DNA from: Prevotella sp.
Lineage (GTDB): Bacteria; Bacteroidota; Bacteroidia; Bacteroidales; Bacteroidaceae
DNA length: 64,000 nucleotides
Direction: 5' to 3'
Assembly (NCBI GenBank): GCA_017469955.1
Contig: JAFUFJ010000021.1
Location: forward strand, 20,236 to 84,235
The position numbers and the translations under genes were made by a program. Each line of letters starts with the position of its first letter. Position 1 is the stretch's first letter. This document shows positions 6,995-15,931 of this stretch, piece after piece. The notes beneath the pieces were generated by a model. The model saw only the letters and a list, made by a program, of their open reading frames with translations. It ran no database searches and was not told where the DNA came from.

Positions 6995-9223
6995 CTACAG
7001 ACGCACGAGCGTTGACCCGCTGATCGACGGCTCCTGAGCGTCGACCTGCACTGCATAGACGCCCGCAGGCAGCAGGGAGAAGTCGAGCGTATAGGCCGTG
7101 GCTCCGCGAGAGAGCGTGCGCTTGTCGGCAAGACGGCCCGACAAGTCGTAGAGCGATACCGAGAAATCATGAGCCGAAGGCTGCTGCAGCTGCAGCAGAA
7201 TCTTGCGTCCTGCCTGCGGAACAACTGTCAGCTGACGGGGTTGACGGGTCGAGATGGCGCCAACAGAGCTCAGTCCCAAGACCTTCAACAGGCCGCTGTA
7301 GACGTCTATCTGGCCATGTCCATACCAGTTGTTGGGATAGGAAAGCGAGGGGTCTGGGTGCGTAGCTGTCTCGGCAATCACCTCCATCACGTCGTCACGG
7401 GTGAGCCTTGGATTGGCCTCCAGCCACAAAGCAATGGCACCTCCCACAACAGGCGAGGCCATCGACGTGCCCGAGAAGGAGCACCAGCCGTAGGTTCGCC
7501 CTCCGAAGGGCTGCTCCTCCACGAGATATTCCATGTCGGACCCCTCGGGCTGGGCTTCCATATAATAGCTGCTCATCGACGAGACTACGTTCACGCCGGG
7601 CGCCATTACGTCGGGCTTCATGCGCCCGTCATAGGCAGGACCCACCGACGAATACTCGCCCCGCAGGCCCTTTTCGCCCCACGACGACGTGACCGTATCG
7701 CCGCGAACGTTGACAAAGCAGTCGACATAGCTCGTTCCGCCCACGCAGATGACAGCCCCGGCACTGGCAGGAGAGTTGACGCTGTGGGTGTGTTCGCCGG
7801 CATGCAACGACGGCGCAAGGTCGTTTCCTACCATGTCGCCCACCCCATGATAGAACTCAACGTCGGCCTCCGTGCCCGCCACCTCTATCGAAAACGGCAC
7901 GTAATAGCCAAACCAGTCGACCCCTTCGACATACACTTCGTAGACCATCTCGCGCTCGTCATAGCATGAAGGATAGCCGGCTATCTCGACCTTGAAGTCG
8001 ATTCTGCCCAACCGGAACGTCTCTGTATACATTGAATCCAGAGGCGACACCACCGAAGGAAGGGCGATCGTGGCCGAGTCGACTGCCTCACGATAGGCTT
8101 TCAGGCGCAGTTCAAAGGCGTCGGCGCTCTTCAAAGTGAAGTAGACATACCGACGGTTCGACCTCAGAAAGGTTCCGTCTGAGGCCTTGCCCCGGGGCTT
8201 TCTGAAGTAAGTATTGTAATGTCCGTTGTTGCCAGCCGATGCAACTATGATGCGTCCAGGACCCGTCAATGAGTCGAGAACGGCATGATAGAGCAGGTCG
8301 TCACCAATGAAATCCTGCGACGACCCTTCGCTGAACGAAATGACACAAGGCTGGTTGTGGGCTTCAGCATAGTCGAAAATGTATTTGAAGCCTAAGGCAT
8401 CAGTGGCATAGGTGTATTTATAGAGGTCGAGAGAGTCGATGAACTCGAGGTCGTCAGTCACCGCATTACTGACCAGACAGATGTCACTCTCGGGAGCAAT
8501 GCCCCGGTAAGGCGTGCCCGATCCGCTGCCTGCTGCCGTGCCAAGGGTATGAGTGCCGTGGGTAAGCTTAAGCCCGTCGCGCGAGTGAGCATAGCCAAGC
8601 AGGGCTGCTTCGCCCTCATAGTCGGCTCCTACAAACAGCGAAGAGCCGAGCGTGTCTGCCGAAAGCTGGTCCCATAAGGCACGGATGCGATAGTCAGGCC
8701 CCGTGATGTCGAAGAAGTTGGGATGGGTAAGGTCGAACCCTACATCCATGATGCCCATCACAACGCCACGACCCGTGTAGGCCTTCGGCAGCCCTTCTCC
8801 AGCATATACAGGACGGGCGTTCACCTGATCGGTCACCCTGTCCATCAACGTGTGCATGCTTTGATTGGCTTCTATGCGGCCAACCTCGCGCGCCAGCGAA
8901 AGACTTCCCAGCCTGTTCAGGGGAATCTCTGCAATATGTATATTGCCAAACCGGGCCAGACTCCTGCAGCCGTTGGCCGAAAAAAGACTGTCTGCCCGGC
9001 AAGAAACCTCGACAAAGGCACACACCGTGGCCTGCCTTCCTGCCGACTTGGGCATCTTGTGACGAACAGAAGCCGACGGATTGACGGTCTGATGATGCAG
9101 ATGCCTGACCAATGGAGACATCTTCCGGTAGTCTGCACGCTGAGCCATCGCCGGCAAAACAACCAGCATGCATATATATAATAAGGTGTAAAATCTGAAA
9201 CGCTTCATAGGCTTCTTCTTCAT
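6995..9223 (-). CDS. Secreted subtilisin-like (S8) serine protease with T9SS-type C-terminal domain
   Basis: Exported subtilase of 742 residues. A Sec signal peptide (residues 1-28, ending AMAQ) is followed by a propeptide-like region and an S8 domain with the catalytic triad Asp160 (GIMDVGFD), His222 (HGTH) and Ser587 (GTSMASP). The catalytic domain carries a large insertion between His and Ser, common in Bacteroidota subtilases. The last ~80 residues (VSLYDLSGRL, then PAGVYAVQV) match type IX secretion sorting domains, so secretion or surface attachment by that route is likely. A -7 box TAACTTTG at 9293-9286 lies about 60 nt upstream and a terminator follows. It appears to be a single-gene transcript. 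Confidence 0.94.
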   Translation of the reverse strand: MKKKPMKRFRFYTLLYICMLVVLPAMAQRADYRKMSPLVRHLHHQTVNPSASVRHKMPKSAGRQATVCAFVEVSCRADSLFSANGCRSLARFGNIHIAEIPLNRLGSLSLAREVGRIEANQSMHTLMDRVTDQVNARPVYAGEGLPKAYTGRGVVMGIMDVGFDLTHPNFFDITGPDYRIRALWDQLSADTLGSSLFVGADYEGEAALLGYAHSRDGLKLTHGTHTLGTAAGSGSGTPYRGIAPESDICLVSNAVTDDLEFIDSLDLYKYTYATDALGFKYIFDYAEAHNQPCVISFSEGSSQDFIGDDLLYHAVLDSLTGPGRIIVASAGNNGHYNTYFRKPRGKASDGTFLRSNRRYVYFTLKSADAFELRLKAYREAVDSATIALPSVVSPLDSMYTETFRLGRIDFKVEIAGYPSCYDEREMVYEVYVEGVDWFGYYVPFSIEVAGTEADVEFYHGVGDMVGNDLAPSLHAGEHTHSVNSPASAGAVICVGGTSYVDCFVNVRGDTVTSSWGEKGLRGEYSSVGPAYDGRMKPDVMAPGVNVVSSMSSYYMEAQPEGSDMEYLVEEQPFGGRTYGWCSFSGTSMASPVVGGAIALWLEANPRLTRDDVMEVIAETATHPDPSLSYPNNWYGHGQIDVYSGLLKVLGLSSVGAISTRQPRQLTVVPQAGRKILLQLQQPSAHDFSVSLYDLSGRLADKRTLSRGATAYTLDFSLLPAGVYAVQVDAQEPSISGSTLVRL

Positions 9224-9285
9224 AAAAGTCCCGTCGCAGCCCCGCCGTCGGCAGCTATCTGTCTGGCATACAGGCCCGTTGCCGG

Positions 9286-9293
9286 CAAAGTTA
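9286..9293 (-). promoter_or_regulatory. -7 box TAACTTTG for the subtilase gene
   Basis: Minus-strand match to TAnnTTTG, 63 nt upstream of the start at 9223. A variant GAACTTTG at 9370-9377 on the plus strand could serve the divergent PrsW-like gene. Confidence 0.5.
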
Positions 9294-9428
9294 GTAAGTA
9301 TTTTCCATAATCAGACATTTTAAACTCACCAAAATTTGCATATCTCGAAAAAAAAGAAGAACTTTGCGCTGGAATAGCATCCAAAGGACTGTCGCCGACA
9401 AGCGATAGCACTTGCAAACAGAACCCCT

Positions 9429-10226
9429 ATGGTCAACGAACTGATTATTCTGGCTTGCGCCCTGCTTCCGGCATTGGCGCTGATGATTTTCATCTACAAC
9501 AAAGACAAGAACCCTGAGCCTCCGCGCGTGGTAGCCAAAGGATTCCTGCTGGGCATGGCACTTGCCCTGCCCGTCTCTATTGCCGAATATTTCATTAGCG
9601 GACTGCTTTCGCCGTTCATTGCCATTCCCCTTCTCGGAGCCGTTGTGCAGGCTTTTGCCGTAGCTGCCTTACCTGAAGAGACGGGAAAGCTGCTCATGCT
9701 GAAGTGGCTTGTCAGGCAATATCCCGAAGAAATGGATGAACGTATAGACGGAATCGTCTATGCCGTGAGCATCGGACTTGGCTTTGCTGCAATAGAAAAC
9801 GTTGTATACCTCTTCAGTAATGCCGACGCTTGGGTCATGGTAGGTATCAGTCGTGCCCTGCTTGCAGTACCTGGGCACTACGCTTTCGGCATCTTAATGG
9901 GGTATTATTTCTCACTATACTACTTCGGAGAGAAGACAGAACACAACCGCATCAGCATCCTTTTAGTACCAGTTATGGCACATGGCATCTACGACACGCT
10001 TTGCTTTGCGTCGGAGATTGTTCCCGCTTTAGGGGGATTCATCACGATCATTCTGGTCTATTTCTGTTACCGAATGCATGTATATGCCTTGACAAAAGTG
10101 CACGAGCATGCTGGCTGGGATGAGGCAGCACAACGGCTGAAGCAGACCAGAACGACCGAGGGTGATGAGTGGGAAAGGGCAGCCGAGGCGCTGAGAAAGA
10201 CCATCGAGAACCATCGGAAGGCATAG
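9429..10226 (+). CDS. PrsW family intramembrane metalloprotease
   Basis: Polytopic membrane protease related to PrsW, which in Bacillus subtilis cuts an anti-sigma factor. The 265-residue protein shows the three family motifs in hydrophobic surroundings: EETGK (Glu83, Glu84, Lys87), AIEN (Glu123, Asn124) and HGIYD (His185, Asp189), with another conserved His150 in VPGHYAFG. A charged tail follows the last span. No anti-sigma gene is adjacent, so the substrate is unknown; the window does encode a membrane-tethered sigma factor 36 kb away, but no link is visible. The start at 9429 directly precedes the first membrane span. Confidence 0.9.
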   Translation: MVNELIILACALLPALALMIFIYNKDKNPEPPRVVAKGFLLGMALALPVSIAEYFISGLLSPFIAIPLLGAVVQAFAVAALPEETGKLLMLKWLVRQYPEEMDERIDGIVYAVSIGLGFAAIENVVYLFSNADAWVMVGISRALLAVPGHYAFGILMGYYFSLYYFGEKTEHNRISILLVPVMAHGIYDTLCFASEIVPALGGFITIILVYFCYRMHVYALTKVHEHAGWDEAAQRLKQTRTTEGDEWERAAEALRKTIENHRKA

Positions 10227-10261
10227 CTTTCCCGGCGAGAATGGCGGTGACACAACCGGCG

Positions 10262-10305
10262 AAGGGCTATAATACCACTCATTAAGGGCTATGATACAGC
10301 TCATT
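10262..10305. repeat. Two tandem 22-bp repeats
   Basis: AAGGGCTATAATACCACTCA followed by TT, then AAGGGCTATGATACAGCTCA followed by TT: two adjacent 22-bp copies differing at three positions. They lie between the PrsW-like gene and slyD. The GGCTAT core and a nearby CATAGCTTTCCCGGCGAGAA resemble the AGAAAGCTAT palindrome family, but this is only a resemblance. Confidence 0.6.
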
Positions 10306-10384
10306 TAAAACGGCAGGACGACCCGTAAGATGCGGCGAAGCTGGCAACGAAAACATTGAAATCCTTCAAATAGACATCAAGAAA

Positions 10385-10966
10385 ATGGAAAAGAACACGC
10401 ACAAGTACATCACACTGGCATACAAACTGTATACCATAGAGGACGGCAAAAAAGGACTCGTCGAGCAGACTTCTGCCGACCGTCCCTTTGAGTTCATCAC
10501 GGGATTCGGCATCACCATCGACGACTTTGAGCAGCAAGTTGCCGGTCTTCAGCCGGGAGAAGCCTTCGACTTTACGCTCCCTGTTGAGAAAGCATACGGC
10601 CCATACATCGAGGAAAAGGTGCTGCATCTCGACCGCGACATCTTCACTATCAACGGACATTTCGACCATGAGAACATCTTCAAGGGCGCAGCTGTGCCCC
10701 TGCAGAATGAGGAAGGCGACCGATTTATGGGACAAGTGCTGGACATAACCGACGACAAGGTTGTCATGGATCTCAATCATCCGCTGGCCGGAAAGGACCT
10801 CAATTTCGTGGGCAACATCATTGATACTCGCGAAGCTACCGATGAGGAGATTGTTGCAATGATCAACAGAGGCGACTGCGGATGTGGCTGTGATGACTGT
10901 GAAGACGGCTGCGGCGACCACGAAGGTCATGACCATCACGGATGCGGTTGCGGTCATTGCCACTAA
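10385..10966 (+). CDS. slyD: SlyD-type FKBP peptidyl-prolyl cis-trans isomerase
   Basis: Cytoplasmic prolyl isomerase and chaperone. The N-terminal FKBP half contains FEFITGFG and FEQQVAGLQPGEAFDFTLPVEKAYG, split by the insert-in-flap chaperone domain (about residues 70-130) as in SlyD. The C-terminal ~35 residues are extremely rich in Cys, His and Asp (GDCGCGCDDC, HHGCGCGHCH), the metal-binding tail that binds nickel in the characterised enzyme. There is no signal peptide. aroC follows 50 nt downstream on the same strand and could be cotranscribed. The length of 193 residues is normal. Confidence 0.94.
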   Translation: MEKNTHKYITLAYKLYTIEDGKKGLVEQTSADRPFEFITGFGITIDDFEQQVAGLQPGEAFDFTLPVEKAYGPYIEEKVLHLDRDIFTINGHFDHENIFKGAAVPLQNEEGDRFMGQVLDITDDKVVMDLNHPLAGKDLNFVGNIIDTREATDEEIVAMINRGDCGCGCDDCEDGCGDHEGHDHHGCGCGHCH

Positions 10967-11016
10967 GGACCGGCTGCCTTTGCCGGCAAACGAGAAACCC
11001 TTGACACCAAGAAATC

Positions 11017-12120
11017 ATGAGCAACACTTTCGGAAGACTCTTCACGCTTACTACCTTTGGCGAGAGCCATGGCCCTGCCATCGGAGGCATCGTCGACGGA
11101 ATGCCGGCAGGCATTGACGTCGACATGGACTTTATCCAGCACGAACTCGACCGGAGACGCCCCGGACAAAGCCATCTTACGACGAGCCGCAACGAGGCTG
11201 ACCGGGTAGAAATCTTAAGCGGCGTCTTCGAAGGGAAGACCACTGGCGCGCCGATTGGTTTCCTTGTAAGGAATGAAGACCACCGTTCGTCGGACTATAA
11301 TGCCATGAAAGACCTCTACAGACCTTCACATGCCGACTTCACTTACGAGTGCAAATACGGCATCAGAGACCACAGAGGCGGGGGACGTTCGTCGGCACGT
11401 GTGACCATAAGTCGTGTGGTAGGCGGGGCTTTTGCCAAGCTTGTTCTCAGGAGAATGGGCATCACTGTCGAGGGCTATACGTCGCAAGTAGGCCCTGTAG
11501 CATTGGCTCATGACTATTGGAAGTATGACCTCTCGCTGGCAGAATCGAATGCCGTGAGGTGTCCCGACGAGGCCAAAGCCGTCGAGATGGAGCAGCTTAT
11601 TGAACAAGTAAAGGCAGCCGGCGACACCATCGGGGGCACGGTTTCCTGCGTGGTTAAGGGATGTCCCACGGGCTTGGGCGAGCCCGAATTCGGCAAGTTG
11701 CAGGCCCAACTTGCCAGTGCGATGATGGGCATCAACGCTGCAAAGGGCTTTGAATACGGCGACGGATTTGCCGAACTCGACAAGCGGGGCAGCCAGCTCA
11801 ACGACGCTTTCCTGCCTGCCGACGACCAGAAGGGCCGTAAAGTGTCGCTGGCATCCAACCACTCTGGCGGCATCCAAGGGGGCATCAGCAACGGCGAAGA
11901 CATTTATTTCCGTGTGGCATTCAAGCCTGTTGCCACCCTGCTGAAGGCCCAACAAACGGTCGATTCGGAAGGAAAAACGGCCACCCTGACGGCCAAAGGA
12001 CGCCACGACCCGTGCGTATTGCCCCGAGCCGTACCCATTGTCGAAGCGATGGCAGCCATGGTTGTTTTAGACTGCTTGAGGCAAAATGGAACAGTCAAAT
12101 CAGTTTTTTTTCATAAATGA
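11017..12120 (+). CDS. aroC: Chorismate synthase
   Basis: Last enzyme of the shikimate pathway, converting 5-enolpyruvylshikimate-3-phosphate to chorismate with reduced FMN. All three family signatures are visible: [16 protein letters not shown] near the N-terminus, [20 protein letters not shown] in the middle and [14 protein letters not shown] near the C-terminus. The length of 367 residues is typical. It lies 50 nt downstream of slyD and ends just before an A-rich stretch with a strong promoter for the small RNA candidate. Confidence 0.98.
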   Translation: MSNTFGRLFTLTTFGESHGPAIGGIVDGMPAGIDVDMDFIQHELDRRRPGQSHLTTSRNEADRVEILSGVFEGKTTGAPIGFLVRNEDHRSSDYNAMKDLYRPSHADFTYECKYGIRDHRGGGRSSARVTISRVVGGAFAKLVLRRMGITVEGYTSQVGPVALAHDYWKYDLSLAESNAVRCPDEAKAVEMEQLIEQVKAAGDTIGGTVSCVVKGCPTGLGEPEFGKLQAQLASAMMGINAAKGFEYGDGFAELDKRGSQLNDAFLPADDQKGRKVSLASNHSGGIQGGISNGEDIYFRVAFKPVATLLKAQQTVDSEGKTATLTAKGRHDPCVLPRAVPIVEAMAAMVVLDCLRQNGTVKSVFFHK

Positions 12121-12165
12121 GCAAAAAAAGTAGAAAAAAAGTATACACATTACAAAAAATATATG

Positions 12166-12173
12166 TAACTTTG
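12166..12173 (+). promoter_or_regulatory. -7 box TAACTTTG ahead of the small RNA candidate
   Basis: Perfect TAnnTTTG in an A+T-rich stretch just past the aroC stop. No clear -33 TTG was found. The next plus-strand gene starts 750 nt further on behind its own promoter. Confidence 0.6.
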
Positions 12174-12180
12174 CAAACGA

Positions 12181-12276
12181 CAATGCGGGGATTGTGAAAT
12201 TCCCAAATTTGTTTAGTTAAGTCTAGTTTAGTTTTTGTGTTGGTTGAGGGCTGCTGTTTGGCAGCCCTCAGATTTT
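12181..12276 (+). ncRNA. Candidate small RNA, about 95 nt, with own promoter and terminator
   Basis: A perfect -7 box ends at 12173, and 72 nt past the expected start a strong hairpin closes the unit: TGAGGGCTGC/GCAGCCCTCA (12245-12270, 10 bp, 6-nt loop), followed by GATTTTAT. Near the 5' end a small hairpin GGGGA...TTCCC (about 12186-12203) is possible. The middle is a U/A/G-rich single-stranded stretch with TTTAGTT and TCTAGTTTAGTTTT. There is no start codon with a sensible frame. The layout is what an independent trans-acting sRNA looks like; I do not recognise a known family. Confidence 0.5.
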
Positions 12277-12891
12277 ATGCCAACTCGCCGGCAAACGGCT
12301 GCAGAGCCGCTCTCAATCAGGCACCTTGCCACTCGCGGAAGGTTGTCTTTTCCTGTGGAACAAACGCCCATCTTGACCGATTCTCCATCCTTTTTCCTGA
12401 AAACGACTGTCAACTTTTCTGCTCGTTTTTAACACTTCGCAAGCAGAAAAAGAAGAGAAATACGGCAGGGAAATGCCCCTTTTGCGGGTGAAACGCAGGC
12501 TTTCCCGGCGCCGATGCTCCCCTCTCCTGCCGAGAAAGCATAGCTTTCTTGAGCACAATCCTGCAACTTCACTTGCAGAACGCATTGACTTCACAATGAA
12601 AATCCTTAGCTTTCTGGCTGAGAAAGGTGACACTTCTCGGAGAGAAGAGGCCGACGGCTATGACATAAAGAGGGGAGCTTTCGATAAAGATTCTCATAAT
12701 CTCCTGACATACTGCACGTTGCGGTTTTAGAAGAATCTGACGCCTGTTTTTAGGAAACTGAGACCTTCTCGCAGGCTTTTCCGCCTGTTCAGCAAAAGTT
12801 TGTCAATGTTTTTCTGAATTTTTAACATTTCATCCGCACATGAAAAGCAGGAAAAAAGGCTCCGAGGCTTTGCTGTTCTGCCGAAATGTTC
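12277..12891. other. Gene-free stretch with AGAAAGC palindromes
   Basis: No convincing gene. It contains a member of the AGAAAGC palindrome family (12531-12553, AGAAAGC-ATA-GCTTTCT, and half copies to about 12641) and ends at the promoter of the SGNH hydrolase gene. Short open frames here overlap the repeats and have no recognisable product. Confidence 0.6.
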
Positions 12892-12899
12892 TATCTTTG
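12869..12899 (+). promoter_or_regulatory. Bacteroidota promoter of the SGNH-GH43 pair
   Basis: -33 TTTG at 12869-12872 and -7 TATCTTTG at 12892-12899, with the consensus 19-bp spacing. It lies 25 nt upstream of the GTG start at 12925. Confidence 0.75.
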
Positions 12900-12924
12900 C
12901 ATCAAATAACAACAAAGCAACAAC

Positions 12925-13794
12925 GTGAAAAAACACATCCTAACCATCGCATTGACCGTCTGTAGCACACTGGCCATGCAGGCACAACAGCCTCTGGCAT
13001 GTTGCGGAAATGCTCAGGAAAAAGTCCCTCTGGCACAGCCGGGAGACGGCCTTTTCGCACATCCCTGGCAGGGACGACGCGTAGCTTACCTCGGCGACTC
13101 GATTACAGACCCCGACGTCAAGGCCGGGAAAGAGAAGTGGTGGACCTTTCTTGAGCAATGGCTCCAGCTGACATCGCTTGTCTATGGCGTCAACGGACAG
13201 CAGTGGTGTCACATACCCGAACAGGCAAATCGACTCTACAACGACCACGGACAAGACCTTGATGCCATCCTGATTTTCATGGGAACCAACGACTTCAACG
13301 ACGGTATTCCCCTCGGAAGATGGTTTGACGAGCAAGAGGAACGGGTGTTTGCTGCCACTGGAAAGCCGCAGAAAGAGGTGGAACGCAAGCGACGCATGCC
13401 CAACAAAAACCCCGGAACACTCTGCGGACGCATCAACATCGCCATGGAACAGCTGAAGAAATGCTACCCCGAGAAGCAGATCGTGCTGCTCACTCCCATC
13501 CATCGAGGCTATGCCTTCTTCGGCAATAACAACGTGCAACCGCCGGAGAACTACCAGAACAGCTGCGGGCTTTACTTCGACAGCTACGTGAAAGCCATCC
13601 GCGAAGCCGGAGAGATATGGGCCGTTCCCGTCATCGACCTGGCACAGCTCTCAGGCCTTCTCCCTACCCTCACGGAGCATCATCAGTATTTTGCCAACCC
13701 TGATACCGACCAACTGCACCCCAACGACAAGGGCTATCAAAGGCTGGCAAGGACGCTCTACTACCAGCTTCTCACACTACCCACCCAATTCTAA
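12925..13794 (+). CDS. Secreted SGNH/GDSL-family hydrolase
   Basis: Probable carbohydrate or lipid esterase of the SGNH superfamily, exported by a Sec signal peptide (residues 1-20, ending LAMQAQ). The four SGNH blocks are present: GDSI with nucleophile Ser59, Gly91 (GVNG), Asn122 in GTND, and Asp262/His265 in DQLH. The start is GTG at 12925, directly before the lysines of the signal peptide and 25 nt after an excellent promoter. A GH43 glycosidase starts 5 nt after its stop, so it likely removes acyl groups from the same plant polysaccharide. The actual substrate is not visible. Confidence 0.88.
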   Translation: MKKHILTIALTVCSTLAMQAQQPLACCGNAQEKVPLAQPGDGLFAHPWQGRRVAYLGDSITDPDVKAGKEKWWTFLEQWLQLTSLVYGVNGQQWCHIPEQANRLYNDHGQDLDAILIFMGTNDFNDGIPLGRWFDEQEERVFAATGKPQKEVERKRRMPNKNPGTLCGRINIAMEQLKKCYPEKQIVLLTPIHRGYAFFGNNNVQPPENYQNSCGLYFDSYVKAIREAGEIWAVPVIDLAQLSGLLPTLTEHHQYFANPDTDQLHPNDKGYQRLARTLYYQLLTLPTQF

Positions 13795-13799
13795 CCCAC

Positions 13800-14783
13800 A
13801 TGAGACACCTTCTGACCATTGCACTATGGGCCACGACACTCGGTCTGCCTGCCCAACAAAACACACTCAACATCAAGGACATCCACATCCGCGACCCGTT
13901 CGTCTATGCCGATGCCAAGACCAAGACCTACTATCTCTACAGCTCGATGGACACCATTGTCAACGGGAAACGTCACGGAGGCGTGGTTGTATACAGCAGT
14001 AAAGACCTCACGACATGGAGCCTTCCGAAGCGCGTCTATACCGCATCGGCCGAAAACTGGTCGGCAGGAAGGGTATGGGCGCCCGAACTTCACCGGTACA
14101 AGGGCCGCTACTATCTGTTTCTTACACTCAACAGCGACATCACATGGAAGGCACAACAGCCCAACTGGCCTGCCTACACCATGCGTTGTGTGCAAGTGAT
14201 GAAGGGCGACAAACCTGACGGAACATTCCGCGAGATGAGCCACATGCCGACCACGCCGACCGACGAAATGGCCCTCGACGGTACGCTCTACGTAGAAAAC
14301 AAGCAGCCCTACATGGTGTATTGCAACGAGTGGGTACAGCGTGTTGACGGAACGATGAGAATCGCACCCCTTTCGAAAGACCTCTCACACTTTACCAAAA
14401 GTCCCGTCGATCTCTTCTCGGCATCGGCCGCACCATGGAGCATTGGCGACAAGCCAGAAGACGGAACACCGCAAAGTTACGTAACCGACGGCCCATTCAT
14501 ATGGAAGACATCCGGGGGTGACTTGCTCATGATATGGTCGAGCTTCATGTACGGCAACTATGCACTTGGTGTGGCTCGTTCGGTTACAGGCAGCATACTT
14601 GGCCCCTGGAAGCAGCAAGAAGAACCGCTGTTCAAGGAAGATGGCGGACACGGAATGATCTTCAAGACGTTCGACAACAGGCTGTTGCTCGTACTGCACA
14701 GCCCCAATACGTCGGGACTCGAGCGGGCAACCTTCCACGAACTCATTGACGACGGCCACATGCTTCGCATCAAAAACCGATGA
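13800..14783 (+). CDS. Glycoside hydrolase family 43 protein
   Basis: Five-bladed beta-propeller glycosidase, predicted to be exported (signal peptide residues 1-20). The catalytic base motif RDPFV (Asp32) opens the domain, with the GH43-typical WAPELHRYKGRYYLF following, and the 327-residue length fits a single catalytic domain without accessory modules. GH43 enzymes act on arabinans or xylans; the exact bond cannot be read from the sequence. It is cotranscribed with the SGNH hydrolase 5 nt upstream and no SusC/SusD pair is nearby. Confidence 0.85.
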   Translation: MRHLLTIALWATTLGLPAQQNTLNIKDIHIRDPFVYADAKTKTYYLYSSMDTIVNGKRHGGVVVYSSKDLTTWSLPKRVYTASAENWSAGRVWAPELHRYKGRYYLFLTLNSDITWKAQQPNWPAYTMRCVQVMKGDKPDGTFREMSHMPTTPTDEMALDGTLYVENKQPYMVYCNEWVQRVDGTMRIAPLSKDLSHFTKSPVDLFSASAAPWSIGDKPEDGTPQSYVTDGPFIWKTSGGDLLMIWSSFMYGNYALGVARSVTGSILGPWKQQEEPLFKEDGGHGMIFKTFDNRLLLVLHSPNTSGLERATFHELIDDGHMLRIKNR

Positions 14784-14793
14784 GAACAACAAG

Positions 14794-14830
14794 CAATCCC
14801 ACCCTCCCGGCAAACGGAAGAGTGGGATTG
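14794..14830. terminator. Bidirectional terminator hairpin
   Basis: CAATCCCAC (14794-14802) pairs with GTGGGATTG (14822-14830). T-rich runs follow on both strands (TCGTTTATCT on plus, CTTGTTGTT on minus). It separates the convergent GH43 gene and the efflux operon. Confidence 0.7.
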
Positions 14831-14860
14831 TCGTTTATCTACCGGCCTGACATTGGCACG

Positions 14861-15931
14861 TCAGCTGTTCTTCTTATAGCTGAAAACGGCCCATACCGCA
14901 AAGAAAACTGCAAATGCTCCCAGAGCCATCACCTGATGAGCAATGCTCTGGAACGTGCCTCCACGTACGAAAACTGTGCGCATGGCATCAATATAATAGT
15001 GCATGGGGTTGACATATGTGGTCAGGTAGGCCCACGACGGCATCGAACGGACAGGAGTGAACAGACCGCTAAGCAGCATCAGACAGACCACGAAGAACCA
15101 CATGACAAGCATGGCTTGCTGCATGGTCTCGCTGTAATTGGAGACTATCAAGCCAAGGGAAGAGAAGAACAATGCCATCAAAACCGACACCAGATAGACC
15201 AGCAGGAGCGGCCCTTGGCAGGTGATGCCATAGACAGCCCAGGAAAGAACGAAGCATACCGTCAGCACAACCAGGGCTATCAACCAGTAGGGAATAAGCT
15301 TGGCAAGGATGAAAGTCCACTTCGAGACGGGCGTAACATTGATCTGTTCGATGGTGCCAGCTTCCTTTTCTCCCACAATATTCAGCGCAGGCAGGAAGCC
15401 ACAGAGCATCATCAACAAGATGCCCATTAAGGCAGGTATCATAAACACCTTATAGTTCTGGTGAGGATTGTACAGGAAAAACGGCTTCACCATGGCTTCT
15501 CCAAGACCGAGATCAGCAACAAGGCTGCTCATGTAGGCAGCCCCCATACTCCCCTTTGTGCCGTTGACAGCATTGGCTGCAATAAGTATCTGTGGCTGTT
15601 GTCCCGCCTCTCTCTGCCTTCCATAGTACTTAGGTATCTCAACTATCACGTCGGCACGGCTCTTGACGATATCGTCCATCGACTCAGAATAGGAGCCTTT
15701 CTGGCCGTTAAAGACAAAATAGCGGTTGGCTTCGATGCGATGTACCAGCTGCTGAGACAACGAAGAACGGTCGTTGTCAACAACATCTACGACAATATTC
15801 TTGACCTCCATATTCATCACCCACGGCATAACACACATTATCATGATGGGAAACACGAAGATGATCTTCGGCATGAATGAGTTTCTACGCATCTGAAGAA
15901 ACTCCTTTTGGATGAGATATTTCAGTGTCAT
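14861..15931 (-). CDS. ABC-2 type export permease (YbhR-like)
   Basis: Inner-membrane permease of an ABC efflux pump, 356 residues. The topology is typical: one N-terminal span (about 18-38), a large extracytoplasmic loop of about 130 residues, then five spans clustered in the C-terminal half. The conserved EKEAGTIEQINVTP segment is the coupling element between permease and ATPase. It overlaps the preceding permease gene by 4 nt and is the last gene of the run tolC-hlyD-ATPase-permease-permease. Confidence 0.92.
   Translation of the reverse strand: MTLKYLIQKEFLQMRRNSFMPKIIFVFPIMIMCVMPWVMNMEVKNIVVDVVDNDRSSLSQQLVHRIEANRYFVFNGQKGSYSESMDDIVKSRADVIVEIPKYYGRQREAGQQPQILIAANAVNGTKGSMGAAYMSSLVADLGLGEAMVKPFFLYNPHQNYKVFMIPALMGILLMMLCGFLPALNIVGEKEAGTIEQINVTPVSKWTFILAKLIPYWLIALVVLTVCFVLSWAVYGITCQGPLLLVYLVSVLMALFFSSLGLIVSNYSETMQQAMLVMWFFVVCLMLLSGLFTPVRSMPSWAYLTTYVNPMHYYIDAMRTVFVRGGTFQSIAHQVMALGAFAVFFAVWAVFSYKKNS

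Noticed and set aside
9173-9192. Shared TATATATAATAAGGTGTA at 9173 and 30671
   Set aside because: Low-complexity match; in one place it encodes the subtilase signal peptide, in the other it lies past a terminator. Probably coincidence.
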